From Trogon surrucura (lineage: Eukaryota; Chordata; Aves; Trogoniformes; Trogonidae): a DNA stretch of 64,000 bases. The translations under genes and the position numbers were made by a program. The notes beneath the pieces are model-generated. The model had not been told where the DNA came from. It saw only the letters and a list, made by a program, of their open reading frames with translations, and did not search any database. The DNA is taken from assembly GCA_020746105.1 (NCBI GenBank), contig CM036617.1, positions 42,499,898 through 42,563,897 on the forward strand. Reading direction: 5' to 3'. Shown piece by piece: positions 47,073 to 58,558 of this stretch; within the stretch, counting starts at the first letter, position 1; each line of letters starts with the position of its first letter.

Positions 47073-48924
47073 CAGAAAATGCAGCCATTTCTATACCTTT
47101 TATTAGTACCTAAGCACTCGTTTCCCTTTCCTTTCCAGTGCTGACAACAAGAGTTCAGTTTCCTGTGAGAATGCCAGCATGTAACTTTTTCAGATACAGC
47201 AAATGAAGCACAGCTCAAAATGGATTATTGAAAGTAAGAACAGACCAGAGAGGAAAAAAACAACACAACTTCCAATAAGTTCCTTTAGTATAGTACCTAC
47301 TAAGCTCTTATAGGATCACTAATTGCTCTTTTAAAAAGTAGGAAATTAGACAATAATTTGTAGATTCTACAAAAGAAGTGTTCATGTATTCATTCATAAT
47401 TATTTTTTAAGCTTTTACATATATGTGTGTGTGATATGTATATATATATATATATAATTTTATGCCAGACATAAGATTTTCCTTCTGTCTAGAGAAGGCA
47501 AGTTAGGAAGATTGACAAGATTTCTGAGATTTCTGATACAGTAATTTTAAATACGCATTATGCATTTCTTCTGGCAGTAGACACCACCAATTGCTCTGAT
47601 GCTTCATCCATTACACCAACTCAATTTCTCAGATAACATGTAATTAGCTAGACTCTACTGCTGGAATATTATTTCTATCTTCTGAGAGATCTCATGCTAT
47701 AATGGACAAGATGTCACAAATAAAGAGGAATTATGTTGGTGAAAACTGCACCACTAAACCCAAAAGTGTATTGTTCTTTGTCTTTGAAGAAGAAGGAAGG
47801 AGATTTTTATGCATTAGTGATCTCAGTTCTGTTTCATCTCTTCCTTGAGAAAGAATGTTAACACTACCTAGAAAATTAAAAAGTGAAGATAAGGCTATAT
47901 AAAGCTCATCTTATATCTGAGCAAGAAACTGAAATAAAAGGAGTGATGTAATTTTAAAAATCCTCAGTATGCTCAAAGTTTGTTATTTAATCATACTTGA
48001 ACATTTTTTCCCTCTGAAATGGTATGTTACAAAGTTATAATTGTATTAGGTGACTCACATTTATGCAATTACCTTAGAATATTGCATTAGATTTCTAAGG
48101 ATGTATTTTTAATAGTGCTGCCTATTGAATTTATTCACATTATCTCATAGATATAGATGAGACTCTTATTGTCTGTTTTATGTGAGATGCTTAAATAGGT
48201 TCTTTCACCACGTACTGCATGGTATCTGCACCGCAAAGTATCTCCAGAGTCAATGAGCATTTTACACAGAAAACAGAAAAGGTGGAATGTTCTCTTTCAT
48301 TTTTTTTTTCTGAACTAGGAAACAAAAGGAATATATTTGTGTTCAAAGATGCTTTCTCAGAGGCTTGTATCATTGAGCAAGTAGCAAATGAGGCCAAGCA
48401 AGTAGCAGTTATTAGGATTTCACTCTGTTGAGTTCATGTCACCTTGTGGCACATGACTTTTACTTGGAGCTGTTTGCAAGCTCGGACACTCGGGGGCAAG
48501 GTAGAGAAAGATATTTATTACTGGAAGTATGTGCCATTGGAAATGTCTTTTGTCTTTCGCCTCATGCCTTGATACTTTTTCTTCATTTTGATACACTTCA
48601 GCACTTGAAGAGCTACAGGTCTTCTGTAAAGTTGGTTGCAATACACAGTTACTGAGATCCCATCAAATAATATAGGTCCTAGGCATATTTAGCACAGTTT
48701 CTGTGTCCATAAGGGTTTCAAAGAAAATGAGAGAAATAATTTTCTGACTATATCTTAACAACTGTCCCACTTTGGCTAAGAGCCTTACTATTCTCCACAA
48801 GTATAGGTGCACTCTGAGGATCATTCGTGTAGAGGTAAGTTCTTAAATCAAATGAAATATACCCAAATGAAATATGATTTATTGCTGGATAGTATCACAG
48901 GATATTCCATAAATAAACTTGGGC

Positions 48925-49265
48925 CATTTCAAGGTGACGGTTGCCAGGATGCTGCACTGGCCAGGTGTTGTCCGTGGGATGGGTTGACAGGAGTGAGGCA
49001 GCCAGGGAATACCAAGGGCAGCTTCAGCCCTGGGCCTCAGGAACCTCCATGGGAATGGGGACAGGCCAAGGTTCAGTCAAGCCATGAGCCCACAGGTGGG
49101 CCTTGCTCTGCAGGACCCATGGCTGAGCAGGAACTGTCAGCCCTGGGAGGCTAATATGGGATCCTGGGGCATAGGCAGGGTAGAGGAGAGCCTGGGACAG
49201 CGGGTAGGAGCAGCAAGTCCTTAAGGTGCCCTTGGGTCCTGATGCTGTTTTGGACCCAGGGCTAT
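48925..49265. other. GC-rich block of unknown origin
   Basis: About 340 bases clearly richer in G and C than the flanks, with few CpG. Words include CAGCCCTGGGCCTCAGGAAC and CAGGCCAAGGTTCAGTCAAG. Open frames exist on both strands (plus 48807-49154, minus 49290-49024), but neither resembles a known protein. There is no tail, LTR end or target duplication that I can recognise. It could be an old repeat, a decayed LTR interior, a non-coding exon or a local GC fluctuation. Confidence 0.5.
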
Positions 49266-50030
49266 CTTGCCAAAATGAGTAAGGTTTCAATGTTCAACTA
49301 CATCGTTAAGTAAATGAACAGTACTGCACTGACAAAATTATGTAACTACAAATTTGAACTAGCAGAATAGGACAATGTCAATGAAGCAACAAAGACACTT
49401 GATGGTGGGCCAAGCGATGATGAAGAAAAACTGTAAGTTAGCTGGCACAGTCTTTCTTTTACACCCCAAACAGAACTGTTGTTATTACTTATGACTGCCA
49501 AACAGACAGGTGGCCCCAAAAGTTTTTTACTAGAATCCACGAGATGAATGTAAATCATGAGGAGAGCATGTATATGGTAATGTCTCAAAATAAAGGAACA
49601 TTGTCTAAGGTTCACTCCAGTATCTCCCCTTCATGCTGTAAATGTTCAGACTACCACACATGCCTGCCTTCTCCCTTCTGTCTCTTCACACTTCTTCCTT
49701 ACATCTCCAACCCCCAAACACCTTTTAATATACTACACCAAAATTAGGACTCTAGGCTTGTGGTACTAGCATAGCCTAGAGATTACTACAAAATAGTGAA
49801 ATATGTGGTGAATATTTGAAGTTTTGTTTTCTCAAAACTGCCTGTATTCACAAATGTTTGAATTCTGTTCTTTTTTTCTTTAAAATCATTGTCCAATTTA
49901 ATAATTAACAAATAAAATTTTTTACTTCGGTGGAAAGGAGAGGAAGTACTCAGACGACACAGCTGAGATGCTAAATAATATATGGGTGTTTTGCACTCTA
50001 ATGTTTCTAACTTGACTGTTGTAATTTACA
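49266..50030. other. AT-rich DNA upstream of the CR1 pair
   Basis: No gene recognised. The CR1 similarity starts near 50031. The first ~17 codons of the frame that begins at 49982 are flanking DNA read through by chance. Confidence 0.55.
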
Positions 50031-51878
50031 GCTCTTGGAAGGCAGGGCTGGTCACTTGGGAAGAATATAAGGCTGTTGTCCGAAGATGTAGGGAGGCAAC
50101 TAGGAAAGCAAAGGCCTCCCTAGAATTGAACCTGGCGAGAGGGGTCAAGGACAACAGGAAGAGCTTTTTCAAATACGTGGCAGATAAAGCTAACACCAGA
50201 GGCAATGTAGGCCCACTGATGAATGAGGTGGGTGCCTTGGTGACAGAAGATACAGAGAAGGCAGAGTTACTGGATGCCTTCTTTGTCTCTGTCTACTCTG
50301 CCAGAGGCTGTCCTGAGGAGCCCCGTTCCCCTGAGGCCCCACAGGAAGTCAGGGCAGTGGAGGAGTTTGCTTTAGTAGATGAGGACTGGGTTAGGGACCA
50401 ATTAAGCAATCTGGATATCCATAAATCCATGGGTCCAGACGGGATGCATCCACGGGTGCTGAGGGAGCTGGCTGATGTCATTGCTAGACCACTCTCCATC
50501 ATCTTTGCCAAGTCTTGGGAGACGGGAGAGGTGCCTGAGGACTGGAGGCAAGCAAATGTCACTCCAGTCTTCAAAAAGGGCAAGAAGGAGGACCCGGGTA
50601 ACTATAGACCAGTCAGCCTCACCTCCATCCCTGGGAAAGTGATGGAACGACTTATCCTAGGTGCCATCTCAAGGCATATCAGGGATAAGAGGGTCATTAG
50701 AGACAGTCAACATGGCTTCACCAAAGGGAAGTCGTGCTTGACTAACCTCATAGCCTTTTACGAGGATATAACAAGGTGGATAGATGATGGCAGAGCGGTG
50801 GATGTGGTCTACCTTGACTTCAGTAAAGCATTTAACACAGTCTCCCACAGCATCCTTGCTGCTAAACTGCAGAAGTGTGGTCTAGACTCTCGGGTAGTGA
50901 GGTGGACTGTGAACTGGCTGAGGGGAAGAAGCCAAAGAGTTGTGGTCAATGGGGCGGAGTCTGGTTGGAGACCTGTATCCAGTGGAGTGTCTCATGGGTC
51001 GGTACTGGGACCAGTATTATTCAATATATTCATCGATGACTTGGATGAGGGACTAGAGAGTACTATCAGCAAGTTTGCTGATGACACCAAGCTGGGAGGA
51101 GTGGCTGACACACCAGAAGACTGTGCTACCATTCAGCGAGACCTGGACAGGCTGGAGGGTTGGGCGGGGAAAAATTTAATGAAATACAACAAGGGTAAAT
51201 GTAGGGTCTTGCATCTGGGTAGGAACAACCCCAGGTTCCAGTATAAGTTGGGGAATGACTTATTAGAGAGCAGTGTAGGGGAAAGGGACCTGGGAGTCTT
51301 GGTGGACAGCAGGATGACCATGAGCCAGCAGTGTGCCCTTGTGGCCAGGAAGGCCAATGGCATCCTGGGGTGTATTAGAAGGGGGGGTGGTTAGTAGGTC
51401 GAGAGAGGTTCTCCTTCCCCTCTACTCTGCCCTGGTGAGACCCCATCTGGAATACTGTGTCCAGTTCTGGGCCCCTCAGTTCAAGAAAGACAGGGAACTG
51501 CTGGAGAGAGTCCAGCACAGGGCAACTAGGATGATGAAGGGAGTGGAGCATCTCCCTTATGAGAAAAGACTGAAGGAGCTGGGGCTCTTTAGTTTGGAGA
51601 AGAGGAGGCTGAGGGGTGACCTCATTAATGTTTACAAATATATCAAGGGTGAGTGTCACAAGGATGGAGCCAGGCTCTTCTCGGTGACAACCACTGATAG
51701 GACAAGGGGTAATGGGCTGAAACTGGAACATAAGAGGTTCCGCTTAAACTCGAGAAGAAACTTCTTCTCAGTGAGGGTGACGGAGCCCTGGAACAGGCTG
51801 CCCAGAGAGGTTGTGGAGTCTCCTTCTCTAGAGACATTCAAGACCTGCCTGGACACGTTCCTGTGTAGCATAGTCTAG
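50031..51878 (+). pseudogene. CR1 ORF2 reverse transcriptase region, one frameshift
   Basis: The ORF2 reverse transcriptase primes on nicked DNA and copies CR1 and, presumably, SINE RNA. The frame is open to 51394 and contains [27 protein letters not shown], motif [10 protein letters not shown] (catalytic Asp present, at about 50816-50818) and the catalytic FADDTK (about 51074-51091). The conserved PQGS of motif B reads SHGS (near 50984-51001), and the usual AFD reads AFN. One extra G in a G-run at 51381-51387 shifts the frame, which is six G in the second copy. The C-terminus then continues in another frame to the stop at 51876-51878. The N-terminal endonuclease is missing. Not functional. 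Confidence 0.9.
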
Positions 51879-51941
51879 GCATTCCTGCTCTGGCGAGGTC
51901 CCTTCCAATCCCTAACATTCTATGATTCTATGATTCTATGA
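50031..51941 (+). mobile_element. Young CR1 LINE, first of a head-to-tail pair
   Basis: About 1.9 kb of CR1, 5'-truncated within ORF2, before the reverse transcriptase core. It has the complete RT region, the C-terminus, a shortened 3' UTR and the octamer tail (TTCTATGATTCTATGATT). Compared with the next copy, about 27 bases of 3' UTR are missing at 51895 (CTCTGGC joins directly to GAGGTCCC). The next CR1 begins directly at the tail. It shares long near-identical stretches with the copies at 51942-53078 and 63025-64000. Confidence 0.96.
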
Positions 51942-52988
51942 TTTGACACAGTCTCCCACAGCATCCTTGCTGCTAAACTGAGGAAGTGTGGTCTAGACTC
52001 TCGGGTAGTGAGGTGGACTGCCAACTGGCTAAGGGGAAGAAGCCAAAGAGTTGTGGTCAATGGGGCAGAGTCTGGTTGGAGGCCTGTATCCAGTGGAGTC
52101 CCTCAAGGGTCGGTACTGGGACCAGTATTATTCAATATATTCATCGATGACTTGGATGAGGGACTAGAGAGTACTGTCAGCAAGTTTGCAGATGACACCA
52201 AGCTGGGAGGAGTGGCTGACACACCAGAAGGCTGTGCTGCCATTCAGCGAGACCTGGACAGGCTGGAGGGTTGGGCGGGGAAAAATTTAATGAAATATAA
52301 CAAGGGTAAATGTAGAGTCTTGCATCTGGGTAGGAACAACCCCAGGTTCCAGTATAAGTTGGGGAATGACTTATTAGAGAGCAGTGTAGGGGAAAGGGAC
52401 CTGGGAGTCTTGGTGGACAGCAGGATGACCATGAGCCAGCAGTGTGCCCTTGTGGCCAGGAAGGCCAATGGCATCCTGGGGTGTATTAGAAGGGGGGTGG
52501 TTAGTAGGTCGAGAGAGGTTCTCCTTCCCCTCTACTCTGCCCTGGTGAGACCCCATCTGGAATACTGTGTCCAGTTCTGGGCCCCTCAGTTCAAGAAAGA
52601 CAGGGAACTGCTGGAGAGAGTCCAGCACAGGGCAACTAGGATGATGAAGGGAGTGGAGCATCTCCCTTATGAGAAAAGACTGAGGGAGCTGGGGCTCTTT
52701 AGTTTGGAGAAGAGGAGACTGAGGGGTGACCTCATTAATGTTTACAAATATATCAAGGGGGAGTGTCACGAGGATGGAGCCAGGCTCTTCTTGGTGACAA
52801 CCACTGATAAGACAAGGGGTAATGGGCTGAAACTGGAACATAAGAGGTTCCGCTTAAACTCGAGAAGAAACTTCTTCTCAGTGAGGGTGATGGAACACTG
52901 GAACAGGCTGCCCAGAGAGGCTGTGGAGTCTCCTTCTCTGGAGACATTCAAGACCTGCCTGGACACGTTCCTGTGTAGCATAATCTAG
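51942..52988 (+). pseudogene. CR1 ORF2 C-terminal two-fifths, frame intact
   Basis: About 348 codons are open from the truncation point to the natural stop at 52986-52988. They include motif [10 protein letters not shown], the catalytic FADDTK (near 52186-52203) and the entire C-terminal region to [11 protein letters not shown]. Motif A is cut: only FDTVSH of that block remains, so the first catalytic Asp is gone. There is no initiation codon of its own. The internal GTG at 52008 is not a genuine start. The absence of stops or shifts in over 1 kb points to a recent insertion. Confidence 0.9.
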
Positions 52989-53078
52989 GCGTTCCTGCTC
53001 TGGCAGGGGGATTGGACTTGATGATCTTTCGAGGTCCCTTCCAATCCCTAACATTCTACGATTCTATGATTCTATGAT
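51942..53078 (+). mobile_element. Young CR1 LINE, second of a head-to-tail pair
   Basis: It starts at TTTGACACAGTC in the middle of RT motif A, directly after the octamer tail of the preceding copy, and runs through the complete C-terminus, 3' UTR and tail (ends CTATGATTCTATGAT at 53078). The junction shares ATT between the upstream tail and the CR1 sequence that would precede the truncation point (CATTTGACAC in the 63-kb copy). That microhomology is typical of 5' junctions of truncated LINE copies. Confidence 0.96.
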
Positions 53079-56000
53079 AATGGCTTCAGACTTTACATTC
53101 CTTTGTCTTTGTATCTTATAAAATGGAGAATATCCTTTGTTGAGTACTCTCTGTCAAGCAATGCTTTGAGACATTACTCAGTACAAGTATGCTGTCTCTT
53201 TTAATGATTATATCCTTCAGGAAAAAAAACCTGCATATTTGGGATTTTTTAATTTTATTTTTCATTCAGTAGTTCTCATTCCTTGGATTCCAGACAAAGA
53301 AAACCACATGGTATGCTGCAAAGTAGCCTTGGCCTCGTTTCTGACTGGAGATTTAAAGCAGTGTTCAGGACATGAATGAAGTTGGGTTTTTTTTAATTTT
53401 TATTGGTTTTTTTTTTTTTTAACTATCTTTTACTTTATTTCAAAATGGTTTTAATGCTGTAGCCTTCTCTTTCTTGGTATTTTCCTTCCTAAGTTGAAAA
53501 CAACTGTGCACATTGAGGCCTAGTCCATATTATCCTGGGACCCATGAATTGGTGGATGACGGTTTTAGAGGTAACTACTAGAGCCAATTATGAAACTACA
53601 ACATACAGTGAAGCGTGTAAGTTGCAACTCACCAAGCTGAGCCACTGAATACTGAGTGAGTTTAGCAACAAAGACTCTTTGTACCCACTGAACTTTTTTA
53701 TGTTTCTTGTTCATAAATCTTCAAAATGGCAAACAAGAATTTTAGTAGCGCATTCCCCATTGACTTTAATGGGAATCACATAGCTAAATCACATTGCATA
53801 GTTTTAAAACCATAGGTGTATTTGAAAGGTGTGTTATGGCAAGTAGTTAAAATTCAGACCACACACAAAATAGTTCCGTATAATTATAAATAGAAAATTG
53901 TAGATAAGATTGAAGCAACAAGCAACAAATATGATAACAGTTAATAAAAATATTTAGAAAAACATTTACATCCTACTGAAATATTATTCTACTGACTTCA
54001 GCAGAAGTATGACAAATTATAAAAACTGTCTCATAGATTCATGTGTCTGGAGACCCTTCTTCTTCACTATAATTATGGCTTTGTAAATGTTTAATGGATT
54101 TATTCCATGGGTGTATTTCATAACTGTTTTAAGTTCATTAATTTTAGCAATAAGGTACATGTGTATAACCAACCTTTGTATTAATGTCAGGTTCTTCATT
54201 ATTAGTGATCTCGGGATTATACTTTAAAAAATAAGCAATATTAACTAGTAAACAAGTAAAGAGCTGAATAGCTGATATTGTTAATGTTATATCCAGCCCT
54301 GTTACTTGTATATTTGACATCTATTTATAATTTTCTAAATATGCATCCAGAGAACTTGTATTGACCTCAAGAATTTATATCAGTTCTTATATTTTATATG
54401 TCTTTTTGAGTTATTGAAGATTCTGTTTCCTTCACCTTCTTTTCCTCCCTTTTTGGGTAATGAACATCTAGACACAAAATATCACAAATTATTCTTTTAT
54501 GATTTTTCAGAACATAAACATTTATAAAGGTCAAAACTGTGTGGCAAGATGCATGTTAAATAGCAAAAATGCAGCATACCTTCAAGATATCTTTAAATAT
54601 ATATTAAAGCTCCGTGCTCAGGCAAGTGTTCCTATTCCTTCTGATCACATCTGCTTTTACCTGAATTGACAAATCCTAAGACCCTAAAAGTCGAGAAGAT
54701 TTGCCAGGACTGGTAAAACAAGAAAAGAAAAAAAAAAAAAAAGAAAAGAAAAAGAAAGATGTAACTGTATAGTCTTTTTAGGTAGATTGAGCTCAGACTA
54801 AATTCGCATTACCTACAGTTTCTCTCTGTTCTTTTCTCAGGAAGCACCAAGGCCTGTCTAGGAAGTTCTTGGATGGTCCTTGTCTCTCAACACTGGCTGT
54901 GCTATGCTGTCACAAGGACAATTGGCACAGGCAGGCTGCCAAATCAGAAAGGCAGCAGTGGGACACATTTACAGTACGTGGAGGAAAACTGTAATAATAT
55001 AATTAAAGCAACCAAGAATCAGCTGGTCAGTTGTAAATGTCTACTTTAGGGTGTGATTAGTTACCCTCTGAAGTCCACTGCCTGTACTGATGAGCTAAAA
55101 CCGTCCAGGACAGGACAAGCTCAGGTAAATGCTGAGACCCTGCAAGGTGAGGTCAGTGCAAGGTCTACAGCCTTCTATTACTAGTGTCAACATTATATTT
55201 ACTGGGATGCAACAATATTTACGTCCTCCATTAAAAAAAAAAAAGCATTAAATCTGTGATCTGAGCAGTGACCAAGTCAGCAGAAGCATTTGAATTATAC
55301 GTTACTCTTTAAACTACATACTATTTATCCAAGTTGGTTTGAAAATGTGATGAATGCTGAAGACTTCAAAGGTTGAGCGGTAATTTAAAGTCTGGTCACT
55401 TCAGTGACCTGGTAGTGAGCAAAAAACCTGAGGTGTCCACGACCAGAATTCAGTGCTGTACCTTCAAAAGTGTTATTTTTTATGGAAACCTTTCCATAAA
55501 TCAATTCTTTTTTTCATGTATGCATGTGATGTGCCAGAGGTGACATCTTTACAGTATAATTCATAATAGCAGTATTATTTTTAATTAATGTTTGTGGCCC
55601 CTCTCTACTCTGATGGTTTATACACATTTCATAATGACGCCCAATATAACTATTATCAATATAGAACAGATTGATATATATCAGAAGTCCCCATTCTCAA
55701 AAATGTTGATTACTTGTTATGTATCTATCTTAGTTTTCATAGTATTACCCATTGCTGCTTCTTTTTGAAGACAGTTATTGAGTGATTTTGTTACAATTTT
55801 AATATCTATCTTTCCAGATCAAAAGATGAATTAAATATACCAAGACATCCAACATAACTCTTAATCCAAGAATGAATTCTATAGAAAACAATATTAAGAG
55901 TTTCCACCATAACAGTTTAAGACTTTAAATAGACCAGATTCTAACCATGTTCTAGTCTATTTTTAAATTCTAATCATGTGAACACTGAGAGAAAGAATTA

Positions 56001-58439
56001 GAAACGCTTTAGACAAAAGGGGTGGTAGCTACATACTATACTTCTAAAAGCTTATATTCATTGTTCTGCTGATAGGAAATAAATTAACTGAAGAAGACTT
56101 TTTTCCTTCCCTGTTAAAAAAAAAAAAAAAGGCAAAATATAACTGCCATATTCTGTCGCCCTGGAGTTTCACAGTTCTTTGTACCCTCTACTTTTCATTG
56201 TCCCTTCTTAACTCGCAGATAATATAAGTATTTTGGTGTGCATTTTGCAGAATTTTCAGTTACTGATGAGATGTAATCACCATTTATTCCATCAGTGGGG
56301 GGTAAGGTTTACAGGTTTACAGATTTTATGTTCTTTTTTAAAGGTATTTTTTGGGAGTTGCAATGTATATATTTCTGATGACTAGATACTCCTGTTACAA
56401 GTTTCCCCACGAAAAATATCTTACAATTCCACTTTTGATTCAGATCTGAGGTAATTTTTGGTTATGTGCTTAATTTTTGACAGAATTTATGGTATAAAAA
56501 AACAGAGTTAAAGACAACATGTATTTTCATGCTATGTATCTTACTATAAAATCTACATAGAGAGAAGAAGAAGGAGAGGGAGAGAGACATCTATATATCT
56601 TATATCTGGTAGGTTGTGCAGACTTTCTTCAATAGAATGCACTATTTTCAAACTACAGTGTATGGCTGTCTTTTTTCTCACTTTGTATTTTTTTTAATAT
56701 GTTACTCTAATTATATTTTTTTTTTTCTAACCAGAGAATTTTTTTCATGATCTTGGAAGAATATTTACATCACCATAAACCCATATGTTCCAGGTAACAC
56801 CCCTTAATTTATTGAGAAAGCAGCTGGTTAGCTTGAATGATATTTTTCTGGTTTGCTCGAGATTTGCAAGCCCTCAAGTATTTATTTCAAGGATGTGTTT
56901 AGAGATATCATAGTTATTGTTAAAGAACAAAGAGCTTCACTAGGGGTAAAAAATATTTAATGTCTCGGTTTCCAGCAAATTGCTTCAAACCTTTCACTAA
57001 TGATGCATCTCTTCCTTTGATTTTCTGTTCACAGAAGGTATGCCATACTGATAATATGCATAGATTAATTAAAGTAATGGACTAAGACTGACTTTGGTAA
57101 CAGCTGTGAGAATCTAAATTGTGCTGTGGATAGTGCAATGTACAGAAACGAGAGACTCAGGATGTCACTGGTCTTAATTAGTACATACAAAAATTGTGTA
57201 TTTGTGATGGTTGAGCAGAGTATTTGCTTTAGTATCCTTAAACTAACCTGAATGCTTTTTTTGTTTGCATCTTATCCTTTGCAGCTTCCTTGGGATATGT
57301 CCCCGGTGTTATTTTCCATCAGTTACATCGTATTTAATTTGTTAATAAAATGTCTTAAAGTTGTGAATTTCAAGTGGGCTGTCTACTTACTTTCAGTTCC
57401 TATTTTCTTTCAGAAGACTGCCAAGACATTTACTGAGAATTAATAACTCCTTTCTGTAGTGGGTAATATGAGATGTCCTTCCACCTCACTGTAATAATGG
57501 TAGATCATCAGATTTTGGTATTCTGGAATCTTTTTAATATTTGGCTTTGTGGTATCAACATCATAGCAATTAAAAAAAAAATCAGAATGTGAACATGTCT
57601 TATTTATATATATTAAAAAAAAAAAAAATCCCCACCTTCTCCTCCCTGAATACTGCCTGATGTGATGACTCCTGAAACAGTCATCCTGTATCAGTCACCC
57701 TCAAAATTAATCTCTGCTGATCCTAAATGCCTGAAATATCTCACAGGGTGTGTCTGCTCTCATAATGATGATTTATATTTGCTTCTATTTTCTGCAGGAG
57801 CTATCAGTCTAACAACAGTGGAGAAATTTAAAAAAATATATATTACAACACTTTCTCAACAACAGGACCAAAACTTTTTCTGACCAGACTAAAATAAACT
57901 TGTTTAACACCCTTTCAACTAAAATATAAACTTCTCCAAATATCACTTAAGATGACACTGAGGAATGGAAGAAGACCTAAATTGGAAGACGAGATTAAAT
58001 AAAAAGAGATAAGACCTGATTTAAAAGACAATAAAAAATCCGTATTCCTAACTCTAACTGCCTTAAGAGAAGTAAAAAGGAAAAACTGAATCACTGTCTG
58101 GTTGTTATAGTAGTTGCTACTTCCTCAGTGACACTTAGATGCTGCAATGATATATGCTATTATGAGAACTAGAAACTATCAAGCTAGCTAGAAGAAATTA
58201 AAATAATGTATGACCTGACTTCAATGGCAGCAGAATTAGATCTTGAGTCGGTAGGTGTCTGATTAGATTTTTTTTTTTAAGAGCTGACTGTTTAAAATTT
58301 ATGTTTGAATTTATGTTAATGGTGTTTTTTTGGTACCATTTTTTAGTTTAAAAATGATTGTGAGTAAAGTTAGCACATTTAAATTAATTATCAATGGTCA
58401 GTTCATGGTCATTTTGCAGAAAGCAAGTGAGGTGGGCAG
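53079..58439. other. AT-rich single-copy DNA
   Basis: No gene recognised. Simple sequences: T-rich at 53384-53421, A/G-rich at 54719-54760, poly(A) near 55232, 56116 and 57613, purine run at 56561-56588. 54840-55180 is somewhat less AT-rich but has no feature I can name. Confidence 0.55.
54719..54760. repeat. A-rich purine tract
   Basis: AAGAAAAG units around a pure poly(A) core. Simple sequence without an associated retrocopy. Confidence 0.8.
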
Positions 58440-58558
58440 GTTCCTGTGTAGCATAATCTAGGCATTCCTGCTCTGGCAGGAGGATTGGACTTGATGATCT
58501 TTCGAGGTCCCTTCCAGTCCCTAACATTCTATGATTCTAACATTCTATGATTCTATGA
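58440..58558 (+). mobile_element. Very short young CR1 fragment
   Basis: Only about 119 bases: the last codons of ORF2 (TTCCTGTGTAGCATAATCTA), then the 3' UTR (TTGATGATCTTTCGAGGTCC) and a tail with TTCTATGATTCTAACATTCT. Nearly identical to the 3' end of the 52-53 kb copy, hence the same young subfamily. The tail holds a small internal duplication of ACATTCTATGATTCT. Confidence 0.93.

Larger units (their letters stand above)
41552..48924. other. Long AT-rich single-copy stretch
   Basis: More than 7 kb without a recognisable gene or dispersed repeat. Contains a poly(T) of 22 at 46614-46635, a short minisatellite at 47024-47072 and a (TA)n run near 47438-47456. Open frames do not exceed about 110 codons and show no family features. 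Confidence 0.55.

Noticed and set aside
55085..55135. Hammerhead ribozyme (CTGATGAG)
   Set aside because: The conserved core start is present, but the GAAA box and the flanking stems could not be formed.
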